A stretch of DNA of 64,000 nucleotides, from NCBI GenBank assembly GCA_020630915.1, contig JAHDIF010000004.1, positions 1 through 64,000 of the forward strand, written 5' to 3'. Of this stretch, positions 36,646 through 45,284 are shown in pieces. The notes beneath the pieces were generated by a model that ran no database searches, was not told the DNA's origin, and was given only the letters and a program-made list of their open reading frames with translations. Position 1 is the first letter of the stretch. Every line of letters starts with the position of its first letter. Source of the stretch: Dokdonia sp. GTDB taxonomy: Bacteria > Bacteroidota > Bacteroidia > Flavobacteriales > Flavobacteriaceae. The position numbers and the translations under genes are program-made.

Positions 36646-36955
36646 TGTGATGATGGTGTTAGCCCCTTTCCCAACAGAAAGGTGCTGTTAGGATATAGGT
36701 GGTTCTAGTCAGTCTAAAGTTAGCTGATTTTGAACAGATTAATTACTGATTGAAATAGAAAAAAAATGGAACTGGTTGTAAGTTAAACGAAACTGTTAAA
36801 ATGAATCGTATTCTCATTTTAACATTTGGCAGATTTTTAACTTTTATACTCAAAATTAGTATCCTAATTAAATAATTATAAAGAATTACTTGCCATCACA
36901 AAACCTTTAGGTGAACTCTGTTTTAAAACATACCTTTATACTCTAATATTATCTT
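36646..36955. other. intergenic region between divergent genes, with an inverted repeat
   Basis: 310 bases with no ORF between the divergent macroglobulin and endonuclease I genes. The main structure is a perfect 10-bp inverted repeat at 36795-36823 (described separately). I could not place a full promoter for either gene. Confidence 0.5.
36795..36823. promoter_or_regulatory. 10-bp inverted repeat, candidate operator upstream of the secreted nuclease
   Basis: GTTAAAATGA (36795-36804) and TCATTTTAAC (36814-36823) are perfect arms with a 9-nt spacer, 132 nt upstream of the nuclease start. CATTTGG follows directly and could belong to a -7 element. No T run is present, so a terminator is less likely. 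Confidence 0.45.
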
Positions 36956-38923
36956 ATGCGTCATCTTTACTTTCTTTTATTACTAGTATTGCTTGGTCTT
37001 GGACTTCACGCGCAGGTCGTCATAAACGAGATAGATGTAGACTCTCCTAGTACAGACACTATGGAGTTTATAGAATTGCTTACAGCTGCTCCTGAACAAT
37101 CACTTAACGGGTATGTTTTAGTACTCTTTAATGGGTCTAATAATGGTGGTGACAGTAGTTATTTTGCCTTAGATTTGGATGGCCTTACGAGCGATATCAA
37201 TGGCTTAGTACTCATTGCAAATCAAGATGTCTCCCCCGTAGGCGATTTTATTCTCTTTGATAATACCATACAAAATGGTGCAGATGCAGTTGCTATTTAC
37301 CAAGCAAATGATACTGATTTTCCTGAAGGCACTCTAGCCACTACAGGAGATCTTGTAGATGCTATTGTTTATGATACTAACGATCCAGATGACACTGGTT
37401 TACTAGGTCTACTTGGCCTTACAGAGCAGGTTAATGAAGGAGTCAATGGTAACTCTGGCACAGAATCAATCCAAAGAGACACAGATGGTAGTTACTTTGT
37501 TACAACCCCTACACCTGGAGTGCTCAATGATGGATCGGGAGTTCAATTTAATGGGGTGTCTTATTCAGTCTCAAATGATATGTATACCGAGGGAGACACT
37601 TTTACCATAACTTTTACTACTCAAGAGATCGTAACAGACAACCTACAGTTTGAACTTACTTTGAATAACGGCACTTTCACCACAGCAGATTTTAATGCAG
37701 ATTTACAAATTACCATCCCTTCGGGTGCAAATACGACAGATTTATCTGTAACTATACTCGATGATGAAGAGGATGAAGGTGATGAAGTGATGAAAATTAC
37801 TTTTGGAGAACTACCTGACGGCTATAATAGACTTAATGATAATCTAGAAGTACGCATTGTAGATAACGACTTTACCTCTGCCGCTTGGGGAACTCCTTTA
37901 GACCCCACTTACGATCAAGTAGAAAGCACACAACCAGAAGATTATTATGCTCCTATAGATGGTCTAGCCGGAGATGAGTTAAGACAGGCATTGCAAGATA
38001 TTATTGCAGATCAAGATGTGGTAAGAATGCAGACCTACACAGATGTAATAGATATTTTAAATGCCGCAGATCAAAGTCCGCTCAATAGTAATCAAGTGTG
38101 GCTGCTTTATACCGAACAGCAGCGTCCAAAATTGGATTTTCAAACCTCAGGAGGAAGCAACATAGGGCTATGGAATAGAGAACACACCTACCCAAGATCA
38201 AGAGGAGGCTTTAACAGTATAGACCTAGATGATATTGCAGATGGTATAGATGTATTTGTAGAGACCAATGCTGACTCGCTACGTCATGCAAATAGTGACG
38301 CACACGGTTTAAGGGCCACAGACGGCCCCGAAAATAGTAGTCGCGGAAATCAAGATTATGGGGAGTACATTGGCCCTGCGGGAAATGCAGGGAGCTGGCA
38401 AGGAGATGTCGCAAGAGCTGTAATGTTTCTGGCCGTCAGATATAATGATCTCGCGTTAGTATCAGGTGATCCGGACAATAGTACCGTGGGAGAATTAGGT
38501 GATCTTGATATCTTATTGCAATGGCACGAAAATGATCCTCCAGATGATTTTGAGATGAACCGCAATAACATTGTATACACCTGGCAGTTTAATAGAAACC
38601 CATTTATAGATCAGCCAGATCTCGCGGCGTATATATGGGGAGAAAATGTGGGAGAACCTTATTCTAACCCTCTTTCTCTAGAAGATTTTAATTCTCAGAG
38701 CACAACTTTTTATCCTAATCCAGCGATAAACAATATTACTGTAAAGAGCGTTGAAATACTTCAAGAAGTTCGTATTTATAGTAGTACAGGACAGCGTCTA
38801 AAGACAGTAAAGATGCATTCTAAAAATGAACGCATAGACTTTAACTTTTCTGCTGGATTATACATCTTACAAACAATATCTCAGGATGGAAAGAGTGAAC
38901 GTCATAAACTTCTGGTGCGGTAA
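36956..38923 (+). CDS. secreted endonuclease I family protein with T9SS type A sorting domain
   Basis: A 655-residue secreted nuclease. The signal peptide (1-19, ending LHAQ) is followed by a lamin-tail-like domain (about 20-195, VVINEIDVDSPSTDTMEFIE) and a Calx-beta-like module (about 200-305). The endonuclease I catalytic domain (about 320-560) carries NREHTYPRSRGG with the catalytic-type His, and the metal-binding block SDAHGLRATDGPENSSRGN. The C-terminal 75 residues (FYPNPAINNITVKS, YSSTGQRL, LSAGLY-like FSAGLYIL) form a type A sorting domain, so export by type IX secretion is expected. Likely role: degrading extracellular DNA or RNA for nutrients. It has a long upstream region with an inverted repeat. 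Confidence 0.93.
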   Translation: MRHLYFLLLLVLLGLGLHAQVVINEIDVDSPSTDTMEFIELLTAAPEQSLNGYVLVLFNGSNNGGDSSYFALDLDGLTSDINGLVLIANQDVSPVGDFILFDNTIQNGADAVAIYQANDTDFPEGTLATTGDLVDAIVYDTNDPDDTGLLGLLGLTEQVNEGVNGNSGTESIQRDTDGSYFVTTPTPGVLNDGSGVQFNGVSYSVSNDMYTEGDTFTITFTTQEIVTDNLQFELTLNNGTFTTADFNADLQITIPSGANTTDLSVTILDDEEDEGDEVMKITFGELPDGYNRLNDNLEVRIVDNDFTSAAWGTPLDPTYDQVESTQPEDYYAPIDGLAGDELRQALQDIIADQDVVRMQTYTDVIDILNAADQSPLNSNQVWLLYTEQQRPKLDFQTSGGSNIGLWNREHTYPRSRGGFNSIDLDDIADGIDVFVETNADSLRHANSDAHGLRATDGPENSSRGNQDYGEYIGPAGNAGSWQGDVARAVMFLAVRYNDLALVSGDPDNSTVGELGDLDILLQWHENDPPDDFEMNRNNIVYTWQFNRNPFIDQPDLAAYIWGENVGEPYSNPLSLEDFNSQSTTFYPNPAINNITVKSVEILQEVRIYSSTGQRLKTVKMHSKNERIDFNFSAGLYILQTISQDGKSERHKLLVR

Positions 38924-38978
38924 TTAAGCCTTTCCTTATCTAGGTTATTTTTAAGAATAATGTGCCTTACAGGCTCAC

Positions 38979-38992
38979 GCTTTCGCGAAAGC
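38979..38992. repeat. palindrome GCTTTCGCGAAAGC, copy 11
   Basis: Perfect copy with C/G extension between the convergent nuclease and ABM genes, 5 nt from the ABM stop. It might be mistaken for a terminator but has no T run. Confidence 0.95.
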
Positions 38993-38997
38993 GTAAA

Positions 38998-39312
38998 TCA
39001 CTTCTCAAAAGAATAATCTCGCTCTACTTTACAAATACGTACTGTATAGCTTTCGTACCAAGCCTCTTTTCCCATGCGTTGCGCTCCTTGATGTTCTGCC
39101 TGCGCTTTCCAGCGTGCAATGTCTTCAAGTGTTTCCCAATAAGAAACCGTAATGCCCACTTTATCGCCTTCTGAATTACGGGCACCTTCTATGCCTAAAT
39201 ACCCAGGCATTTCTTGAGCAAGTTCTTCCATAAGGTGCGCAGCTTGTTTATAGCCTCTTGTCTGACTCGTTTGTGTAGAAGTAAAAATAACTGCGTAATA
39301 GGGTGGTTTCAT
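38998..39312 (-). CDS. antibiotic biosynthesis monooxygenase (ABM) family protein
   Basis: A 104-residue ferredoxin-like fold protein. The pattern is typical of ABM/YgiN-type proteins: an N-terminal strand (YYAVIFTSTQTS), a helix (AAHLMEELAQEMPGYLGIEG) and the block VSYWETLEDIARWKAQAEH. Members act as cofactor-free monooxygenases or heme-related enzymes, and many have no known substrate. It stands alone on the minus strand. Confidence 0.8.
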   Translation of the reverse strand: MKPPYYAVIFTSTQTSQTRGYKQAAHLMEELAQEMPGYLGIEGARNSEGDKVGITVSYWETLEDIARWKAQAEHQGAQRMGKEAWYESYTVRICKVERDYSFEK

Positions 39313-39396
39313 AGTAAAAAATTACTGGACTCTTTGTGAAAACACTACCAAATAAACAATAGTATTTTTCTCAAAAATAGTAACTTCTTAGCACTA

Positions 39397-40932
39397 TTAC
39401 TCCTGTTCTACCTCAAAAGCCCGAATAGCAGCATTAGGCTCCATAATCGTATATCCTTTCCAAAAACTTGGATCATATGCTGGTAGATAGGTCGCTACTG
39501 CCTCATTACTTTCTAGTGCATTTGTGTATCCATCTTCTGAAATCACGTGAGAATTAAATACGACCAATTCTGATTTTGTAATCGCTGTTGTTCCCATATC
39601 TATGTTTAAAGAAAGTTCGTTTTGTTTGCGCCTTCCTTTTACATTTTTATTTTTCTCTATTACTTTTAAAGGTCTGTCAACCCCAAATTGTACTCCTTCT
39701 TCCAGCTCCATAAAACGCACTGAATATCCTCCATTCTCGTCTTTAGCAAAGAGACACTTACCACGGTTAATTGTTTCCCTATAGCTTATTCCTAGGAGTT
39801 TGATACCATACAGCTTTTTTACATTTGCATATTCTAGACGCATCACGGCATAGTCTTCGGTATTCACATACATGGTACCTGCAAAATCTTTACTTCCTTT
39901 AGGTTCGAAAGCTATTACATAATTTACAGCATCATCTATGGTTACGAAACCCGTAATGTCGAACTTGTACCTATTGGATTTATCAAATATATCCAACTTT
40001 GCGTTTTCTTGAAAAAAGAGCGCTGCATACAATTCATTAATATCATCTTTTACACCGCTTGTGATGTCTTGAGTTGTAGGATCTTCTCCAACTTTCACTT
40101 GAACTGGACCGCCGCCCTCTTCTCCCTCAGGAGTTTCATCAGAATCTATTTCGTCCAACTCCAATTTCGTTCCAAACAATCCGGACTTAATTTTTAAATA
40201 CGAATCTGACTTCACGTTTTCTTTAAAAATTTTTTCAAGCCGTTTGCCCAATCCATCTGCAGAGACATCTTTGTTTTTGTCATATAATTTTGCAGCTCTT
40301 TCTACATTGAGTTTTTGTTTATTATAATTGCCAGAAAGAGTCGCGACAGACTCGCTATAATAATCAGATTTTCTTGGTATTAAATTTACCACGCTATCTA
40401 TGAGCTCCTTGTCCAACTCTTTTATGGTAGATTTTTTAGTCTCTATATCCATTTTATTCATGGTATTATGCAAAGACTGTCTAAAAAAGATCTTCTTTTG
40501 AGTTAAAGAATTTGGATAATTTGTGGCAATATTTTCTTTTACACGCTCAATTATTTCTTCTGGCTGTAATGGGTTATTGGTAAGAAACACACTTGCTAAT
40601 TCATTAGTCTCTGCTTTGAGTAGTACCACTCCGTCTACCACCATATTAGGGAGAATTCCTTTTTTACCATATCCCATTGAAGAAATATAGATAGAATCAT
40701 TTTCAGGTATATTCTCTTCTAAGATTACAGAAAATACACCCTCTGTATTAGTTATAGTCCCTTTATTTTTTGCGGTTTGTACCGTCGCAAACGGTATAGG
40801 CTCTTGTGTCTTTGCGTCTAGAACCGTAGCCGAAAATGTTTGAGGATCTTCTGGTGTTGTTTGCCCTTGAGCATAATGGATAACGCTCGTACTCGCAAGT
40901 AACGCAAGAATGTACTTGATTAATGTGGTCAT
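39397..40932 (-). CDS. carboxypeptidase-like regulatory domain protein (exported)
   Basis: A 511-residue exported protein. The signal peptide ends near HYAQGQ (about 24). A carboxypeptidase-regulatory beta-sandwich follows (about 30-115; FSATVLDAKTQEPIPFATVQ, ISSMGYGKK). The remaining 390 residues contain helical segments and beta-rich stretches (FDITGFVTIDDAVNYVIAFE, DYAVMRLEYANVKKLYGIKL). Proteins of this architecture are common and uncharacterised in flavobacteria. It lies 98 nt after a small lysine-rich gene on the same strand. Function unknown. Confidence 0.75.
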   Translation of the reverse strand: MTTLIKYILALLASTSVIHYAQGQTTPEDPQTFSATVLDAKTQEPIPFATVQTAKNKGTITNTEGVFSVILEENIPENDSIYISSMGYGKKGILPNMVVDGVVLLKAETNELASVFLTNNPLQPEEIIERVKENIATNYPNSLTQKKIFFRQSLHNTMNKMDIETKKSTIKELDKELIDSVVNLIPRKSDYYSESVATLSGNYNKQKLNVERAAKLYDKNKDVSADGLGKRLEKIFKENVKSDSYLKIKSGLFGTKLELDEIDSDETPEGEEGGGPVQVKVGEDPTTQDITSGVKDDINELYAALFFQENAKLDIFDKSNRYKFDITGFVTIDDAVNYVIAFEPKGSKDFAGTMYVNTEDYAVMRLEYANVKKLYGIKLLGISYRETINRGKCLFAKDENGGYSVRFMELEEGVQFGVDRPLKVIEKNKNVKGRRKQNELSLNIDMGTTAITKSELVVFNSHVISEDGYTNALESNEAVATYLPAYDPSFWKGYTIMEPNAAIRAFEVEQE

Positions 40933-41030
40933 AAGATTGGATGTTTCTATAAGAGACGCCTAAAAATAACAGATGGTTGCCTGGCCTCTTCTACTTTTAT
41001 GACGATTTTAAGGGAAAGATGTTACTCGTT

Positions 41031-41189
41031 CTACTGCTTAGTCTTAAGCTCCTTCATCTTTTCTTTTAGAGCAGCTAGCTTCGCTTTAGTAGCTTCTTTT
41101 TTCTCTCGCTCCTTTTTTTTCTTACGGTCCATTAACTTGGCGTGTTTTGCCTTATTCTTGGTGTTTTTTTCTGAGCCACGTTTTGCCAT
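41031..41189 (-). CDS. very small lysine-rich protein (52 residues)
   Basis: I read a 52-residue ORF starting MAKRGSEKNTKNKAKH and ending MKELKTKQ. It is extremely basic and helical, with the middle dominated by Lys, Arg, Glu and Ala; roughly 40 percent of residues are Lys. It starts 19 nt after the ThiE-like stop on the same strand, which suggests it is the tail of the acs-thioredoxin-thiE transcript. The composition fits a nucleic-acid or ribosome-associated peptide, but no family was recognised. The clean ATG, stop and operon spacing favour a real gene. Confidence 0.6.
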   Translation of the reverse strand: MAKRGSEKNTKNKAKHAKLMDRKKKKEREKKEATKAKLAALKEKMKELKTKQ

Positions 41190-41208
41190 AATACAAATAT
41201 AGTAAAGC

Positions 41209-41820
41209 TTACAAGGGTTCTTGCTCGAAAGCGTCTTTCATCTCCATAAATGCTTCAACAGGCTTCTCAGCATTCCAAACACCTCCTAAGGCGCCTACTC
41301 CTTTAAAACCTAAACGCAGTGCTTCTGGCGTAGTCTTTGCGTTAATGCCTCCCATTCCTACCACAAACTTATTGATATGCCGTACATCAAAACCGCGTCC
41401 TTGCATCTCACTTTTAGAAATCGCAGCAAAAACGGGGCTCAAGATCGTATAGTCAAAAACAACAGATTGTGCTTCCAAATCCTCTGGTTCGTGGTAAGAA
41501 GAAGAAACGGCTTTTTCTGCTTTCGCGAAAGAAGACACATACTTCTGCAAATTCCCACCTTGCCCGCGCCACTTTGCTTCTTCCAGATGGATGCCCTTTA
41601 AATCAAACTGTTCACACAACTCTGTATGGAAATTATGTGTCATAATATGATTGTGATATCTAGGATCTACTTGATCTAAATAGGCAATATGCGTTTCTAA
41701 ACTCGCAGCAGGTTTTCTAAAATGAAAATGAGTTAATCCTGCTTCAAACAGCTTGTGCAAGATTGGTATTTCTGATACTGAAGTTTCTTCTGGAGAAATC
41801 AATAATATCATACTAGGCAC
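41209..41820 (-). CDS. ThiE/TenI-like thiamine phosphate synthase family protein
   Basis: A 203-residue TIM-barrel protein resembling ThiE: HFHFRKPAASLETH (about 32-45), GIHLEEAKW (about 76), YTILSPVFA (about 124) and the C-terminal phosphate-binding-like GMGGINAKTTPEALRLGFKG split over about 155-176. ThiE joins the pyrimidine and thiazole moieties of thiamine phosphate, whereas TenI-type relatives do not. No other thi gene is in the window, so which it is remains open. It overlaps the thioredoxin gene by 8 nt. A near-copy of the palindrome (41519-41532) is read as FAKA. Confidence 0.75.
   Translation of the reverse strand: MPSMILLISPEETSVSEIPILHKLFEAGLTHFHFRKPAASLETHIAYLDQVDPRYHNHIMTHNFHTELCEQFDLKGIHLEEAKWRGQGGNLQKYVSSFAKAEKAVSSSYHEPEDLEAQSVVFDYTILSPVFAAISKSEMQGRGFDVRHINKFVVGMGGINAKTTPEALRLGFKGVGALGGVWNAEKPVEAFMEMKDAFEQEPL
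41519..41532. repeat. near-copy of the 14-bp palindrome (one mismatch)
   Basis: GCTTTCGCGAAAGA, inside the ThiE-like gene. Confidence 0.7.
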
Positions 41821-42109
41821 TTTTAATTTTTTGGACTAAGTCTTCTTTCTGCACCACACCAGACTGTCTCCATACCTGCTTCCCTTCTTTATACAAAATC
41901 ATCGTAGGCACTCCACGCACTTGATACTTATTTGCAAGTGGCTGATTTTTATCTACGTCTATCTTGATGATTTTTACGGCATCGCCCATCTCATCTTTTA
42001 CCTGCTCAAGTATAGGTCCCAAGGTTTTACAAGGCCCGCACCAAGTGGCAAAGAAGTCAATGAGCACTTTGGGATGCGAGTTTAAAATTTGAGAAAATGA
42101 AGATTTCAT
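41813..42109 (-). CDS. thioredoxin family protein
   Basis: A 98-residue thioredoxin fold protein with the redox motif WCGPC (about 23-27), the cis-Pro block RGVPTMILYKEG (about 66) and FFATW upstream of the active site. It lacks a signal peptide, so it is cytoplasmic and a likely general disulfide reductant. It lies 21 nt after acs and overlaps the ThiE-like gene by 8 nt, so all three are probably co-transcribed. Confidence 0.92.
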   Translation of the reverse strand: MKSSFSQILNSHPKVLIDFFATWCGPCKTLGPILEQVKDEMGDAVKIIKIDVDKNQPLANKYQVRGVPTMILYKEGKQVWRQSGVVQKEDLVQKIKSA

Positions 42110-42130
42110 AAGTTGTTTCTTTACTTGGTC

Positions 42131-44044
42131 TTACAAAGATACACTTCCTTGCTTGACCGCTTCTACCACCTCTGGATTCAACAAGGTACTAATATCTCCT
42201 AATTGGTCTCCTTCTCCAGTAGCAATCTTGCGCAGGATCCGTCGCATAATTTTGCCTGATCTAGTTTTAGGTAATCCTTTTGTAAATTGGATTTTATCCA
42301 GCTTAGCGATAGGTCCAATTTTTTCAGTAATGAGCTGGTTTATTTCCTTGCGCAAATTATCTTGATCTCTTCCTTCTCCAGTTTCTTTGAGGGTCACGTA
42401 TCCATACAGTGCGTTCCCTTTAATATCATGTGGGAAACCTACAATGGCACTTTCGGCAACAGCCGGATGTTCATTTATCGCATCTTCTATGGGAGCCGTC
42501 CCTAGGTTATGTCCAGACACGATAATTACATCATCTACGCGGCCTGTAATTCTGTAATATCCAGTAGCATCTCGTAAAGCGCCGTCTCCTGTGAAGTACT
42601 TTTTCGCGAAAGCGGTAAAATACGTCTCTCTATACCGTTTATGATCTCCCCATATAGTGCGCGCAATGCTAGGCCACGGAAACTTAATACACAAACGTCC
42701 AGAAACTTGATTGCCCCTAATTTCCTTGCCTTCTTCATCCATCAAACAAGGCTGAATGCCTGGTATAGGCAGCGTGGCAAACGTAGGGATTGTAGGCGTT
42801 GCAAATGGAATAGGGCTAATCATAATGCCGCCATTTTCTGTCTGAAACCAGCTGTCTACAATCGGGCAGTTTTTCTTCCCAATATTATCGTTATACCAAT
42901 GCCACGCCTCTTCATTAATAGGTTCTCCCACGGTTCCTAGAACTTTGAGAGACGATAAGTCATACTTCTCTACATACGAGAGATTTTCTTTGGCGAGTGC
43001 ACGTATGGCAGTAGGTGCTGTATAAAATTGGTTTACTTGATGCTTGTCTACCACTTCCCAAAAACGCCCCCAATCGGGAAAACTAGGCACTCCTTCAAAG
43101 AGTACAGAAGTCGCACCGTTTGCCAGCGGCCCGTACACAATATAACTATGCCCAGTGATCCACCCAATATCTGCACTGCACCAGAATACATCTTCTTCTC
43201 GATACTGGAATACATTTTTAAACGTGTACGAGCTATACACCATATATCCTGCCGTGGTATGCAACATTCCCTTAGGCATTCCTGTAGATCCAGAAGTATA
43301 TAGAATAAACAAAGGGTCTTCTGCCTCCATAGTTTCGGCAGGACAGTTGGGAGACGCTTGCTCAAGTAGTGGAGCTATCCAATGGTCGCGCTCTTCTTGC
43401 ATATGTACCTTAGAGTAAATACGTTTTACCACAAGCACGTTTTCAACACTAGGTGTGTCTTGACAGGCTTCATCTACAATGCCTTTAAGGTCTATAGTTT
43501 TGCTTCCGCGAAAGGAACCATCGCTCGTTATCACCATTTTACAGCTAGCATCATTTATACGTGTTCTTAATGCAGTACTAGAAAATCCTGCAAATACCAC
43601 CGAATGTATCGCGCCTATACGAGCACAAGCGAGCATAGAAACAGCAAGTTCTGGAATCATGGGAACGTAAATGCACACGCGATCTCCTCTTTTGATTCCT
43701 TTGTCTTTAAGGACATTTGCAAACCTACACACACGTTCATGTAAATCTTTATAGGTAATGTGTTCTGATGGATCTTTAGGATCGTTAGGTTCAAAAATAA
43801 GAGCTGTTTTATCACCTCTGTGATACAGATGGCGGTCTAAGCAGTTTTCTGTAATATTAAGTTGGGCGCCCTCAAACCACTTTACTTCTGGCTTCTCAAA
43901 ATCCCACTCTAAAACAGTATCCCATCGCTTGCGCCACACGAAGTTTTCTTCGGCGATTTCTTCCCAAAATTGTTCGGGATTATCGACAGATTTACGATAT
44001 ACTTGAAAGTATTCTTCTAAGCCTTTTATATGATAATTGCTCAT
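42131..44044 (-). CDS. acs: acetate-CoA ligase (acetyl-CoA synthetase)
   Basis: Activates acetate to acetyl-CoA with ATP through acetyl-AMP. The length of 637 residues is standard. Signatures are the P-loop-like ILYTSGSTGMPKG (about 252-264), SWFQTENGG (about 402), YRITGRVDDVIIVSGHNLGT (about 511-530) and the C-terminal TRSGKIMRRILRK (about 594), whose Lys is the usual acetylation site. It lies downstream of DUF4212-actP on the same strand, so uptake and activation of acetate are clustered. Two degenerate palindrome copies occur in it (about 42601 and 43502). The region 44045-44220 upstream holds another near-copy. Confidence 0.97.
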   Translation of the reverse strand: MSNYHIKGLEEYFQVYRKSVDNPEQFWEEIAEENFVWRKRWDTVLEWDFEKPEVKWFEGAQLNITENCLDRHLYHRGDKTALIFEPNDPKDPSEHITYKDLHERVCRFANVLKDKGIKRGDRVCIYVPMIPELAVSMLACARIGAIHSVVFAGFSSTALRTRINDASCKMVITSDGSFRGSKTIDLKGIVDEACQDTPSVENVLVVKRIYSKVHMQEERDHWIAPLLEQASPNCPAETMEAEDPLFILYTSGSTGMPKGMLHTTAGYMVYSSYTFKNVFQYREEDVFWCSADIGWITGHSYIVYGPLANGATSVLFEGVPSFPDWGRFWEVVDKHQVNQFYTAPTAIRALAKENLSYVEKYDLSSLKVLGTVGEPINEEAWHWYNDNIGKKNCPIVDSWFQTENGGIMISPIPFATPTIPTFATLPIPGIQPCLMDEEGKEIRGNQVSGRLCIKFPWPSIARTIWGDHKRYRETYFTAFAKKYFTGDGALRDATGYYRITGRVDDVIIVSGHNLGTAPIEDAINEHPAVAESAIVGFPHDIKGNALYGYVTLKETGEGRDQDNLRKEINQLITEKIGPIAKLDKIQFTKGLPKTRSGKIMRRILRKIATGEGDQLGDISTLLNPEVVEAVKQGSVSL

Positions 44045-44194
44045 AACTCCTATTTATGGAGAAAAGGTAGGAAGGAAATAAGAATTATGGAAATAGTTTT
44101 GGTTTAGGTTTACTTATTTGCCTTGTTAGGTAGTGCACTTTACTAGTTCTCTTTAACGTTTTGCTTTTCCTGTGGTTGTGAACCTCACGAGTTT

Positions 44195-44208
44195 GCTTTC
44201 GCGTAAGC
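44195..44208. repeat. near-copy of the 14-bp palindrome (one mismatch)
   Basis: GCTTTCGCGTAAGC, intergenic, just downstream of the regulatory-domain gene that ends at 44221. Confidence 0.7.
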
Positions 44209-44220
44209 GTATTTACTATC

Positions 44221-45207
44221 TTATAATCCGTAATCCAGTGGCAATGCATCTCCCAGACGTTCAAAACCCATCATACCCATAAAAATAAGGGAGTTTGCTT
44301 TATGATTCCCGTAGCCGTCAATGGTAAAATAATCTGTAAGTTGCCGCATACTGGATTGCTCATTATCACTATACATAATGACCACCTCGTCTTTAAAAAC
44401 TACTTTTTTGAGACCGTTTTCATTGGTAACGGTAAAAATGTCAAATGGGTCGACCTGTCTTCCTTTTGAGAAAAATTTATAGGATTTTGCGCCAAAATCT
44501 TCTTTAGCTATCGTGCGCATTAATTCTAATGTCGAGCCTTTGTAAGCCCTTCGCCTTCTTCTAGTATATTTTTTTACTCCAAGCTGTAGATCACGATAAA
44601 AACTCGTGCCTGCAAAATACGACTGCTTCTCATCTGACGGACTGATGGATTTTTTAAAGAAATCTACTTGAAATTTATACAAGTTGTATCTAATCTCGTA
44701 GCCTAAATAGGTGTTTTTAATAATTAAACTCTCGTCTGCGTTTGCTGTGAGCGAATTTGTATCTGTATCATAATAAAAGTAAAGCGCATCTTCATTTTCA
44801 ATGGTGCAGGACCTACCTGCCGTAGTCTGGCCTAAAAACTGCTGTTTAAAAGCTTGTATCATTTCTTTTCTTGAGAAAGGTAAATTCCCTTGAATAATTA
44901 CCTCTCCTAAACTCTCTAACTTAGGTTTAAGATAGACTTTTACAATGTCTGATTGATAAGGAATAATCTGATCTTGATATCCCAGATAACTTACAACGAT
45001 ATTACTTGTACTACGCTCTGTTAGGTCTATTATAAACTTACCATTATCATTTGTGATTGTACCAAAGGTTGTTCCTTCGTAGTATACCGCAGCACCCATT
45101 AGAGGTTCTTTACTAGTGTGATCATACACAAAGCCTTCAAAATGTTGCTGTGCACTTGCCCATCCCGATATAAAAAAAATTAAGAATATGTATTTTTTCA
45201 CGAGCAT
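44221..45207 (-). CDS. carboxypeptidase-like regulatory domain protein (exported)
   Basis: A 328-residue exported protein with a signal peptide ending SGWASAQ (about 20). A carboxypeptidase-regulatory domain follows (about 22-105; FEGFVYDHTSKEPLMGAAVY, IVVSYLGYQD). The C-terminal part has strands and a basic run (KKYTRRRRRAYKG near 212). Related proteins of unknown function are widespread in flavobacteria. It sits between actP (77 nt upstream) and acs on the same strand, but nothing in it points to acetate. Confidence 0.75.
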   Translation of the reverse strand: MLVKKYIFLIFFISGWASAQQHFEGFVYDHTSKEPLMGAAVYYEGTTFGTITNDNGKFIIDLTERSTSNIVVSYLGYQDQIIPYQSDIVKVYLKPKLESLGEVIIQGNLPFSRKEMIQAFKQQFLGQTTAGRSCTIENEDALYFYYDTDTNSLTANADESLIIKNTYLGYEIRYNLYKFQVDFFKKSISPSDEKQSYFAGTSFYRDLQLGVKKYTRRRRRAYKGSTLELMRTIAKEDFGAKSYKFFSKGRQVDPFDIFTVTNENGLKKVVFKDEVVIMYSDNEQSSMRQLTDYFTIDGYGNHKANSLIFMGMMGFERLGDALPLDYGL

Positions 45208-45284
45208 GCGCTTTTAATCAAATGTAAAGAATAAAAGACTTACAAGGTAGCACTTGTAGACTCTTTACTAATAGAACAAATAGC

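Noticed and set aside
38978-38993. Palindrome copy as transcription terminator between convergent genes
   Set aside because: The same motif occurs inside genes and there is no T run on either strand.
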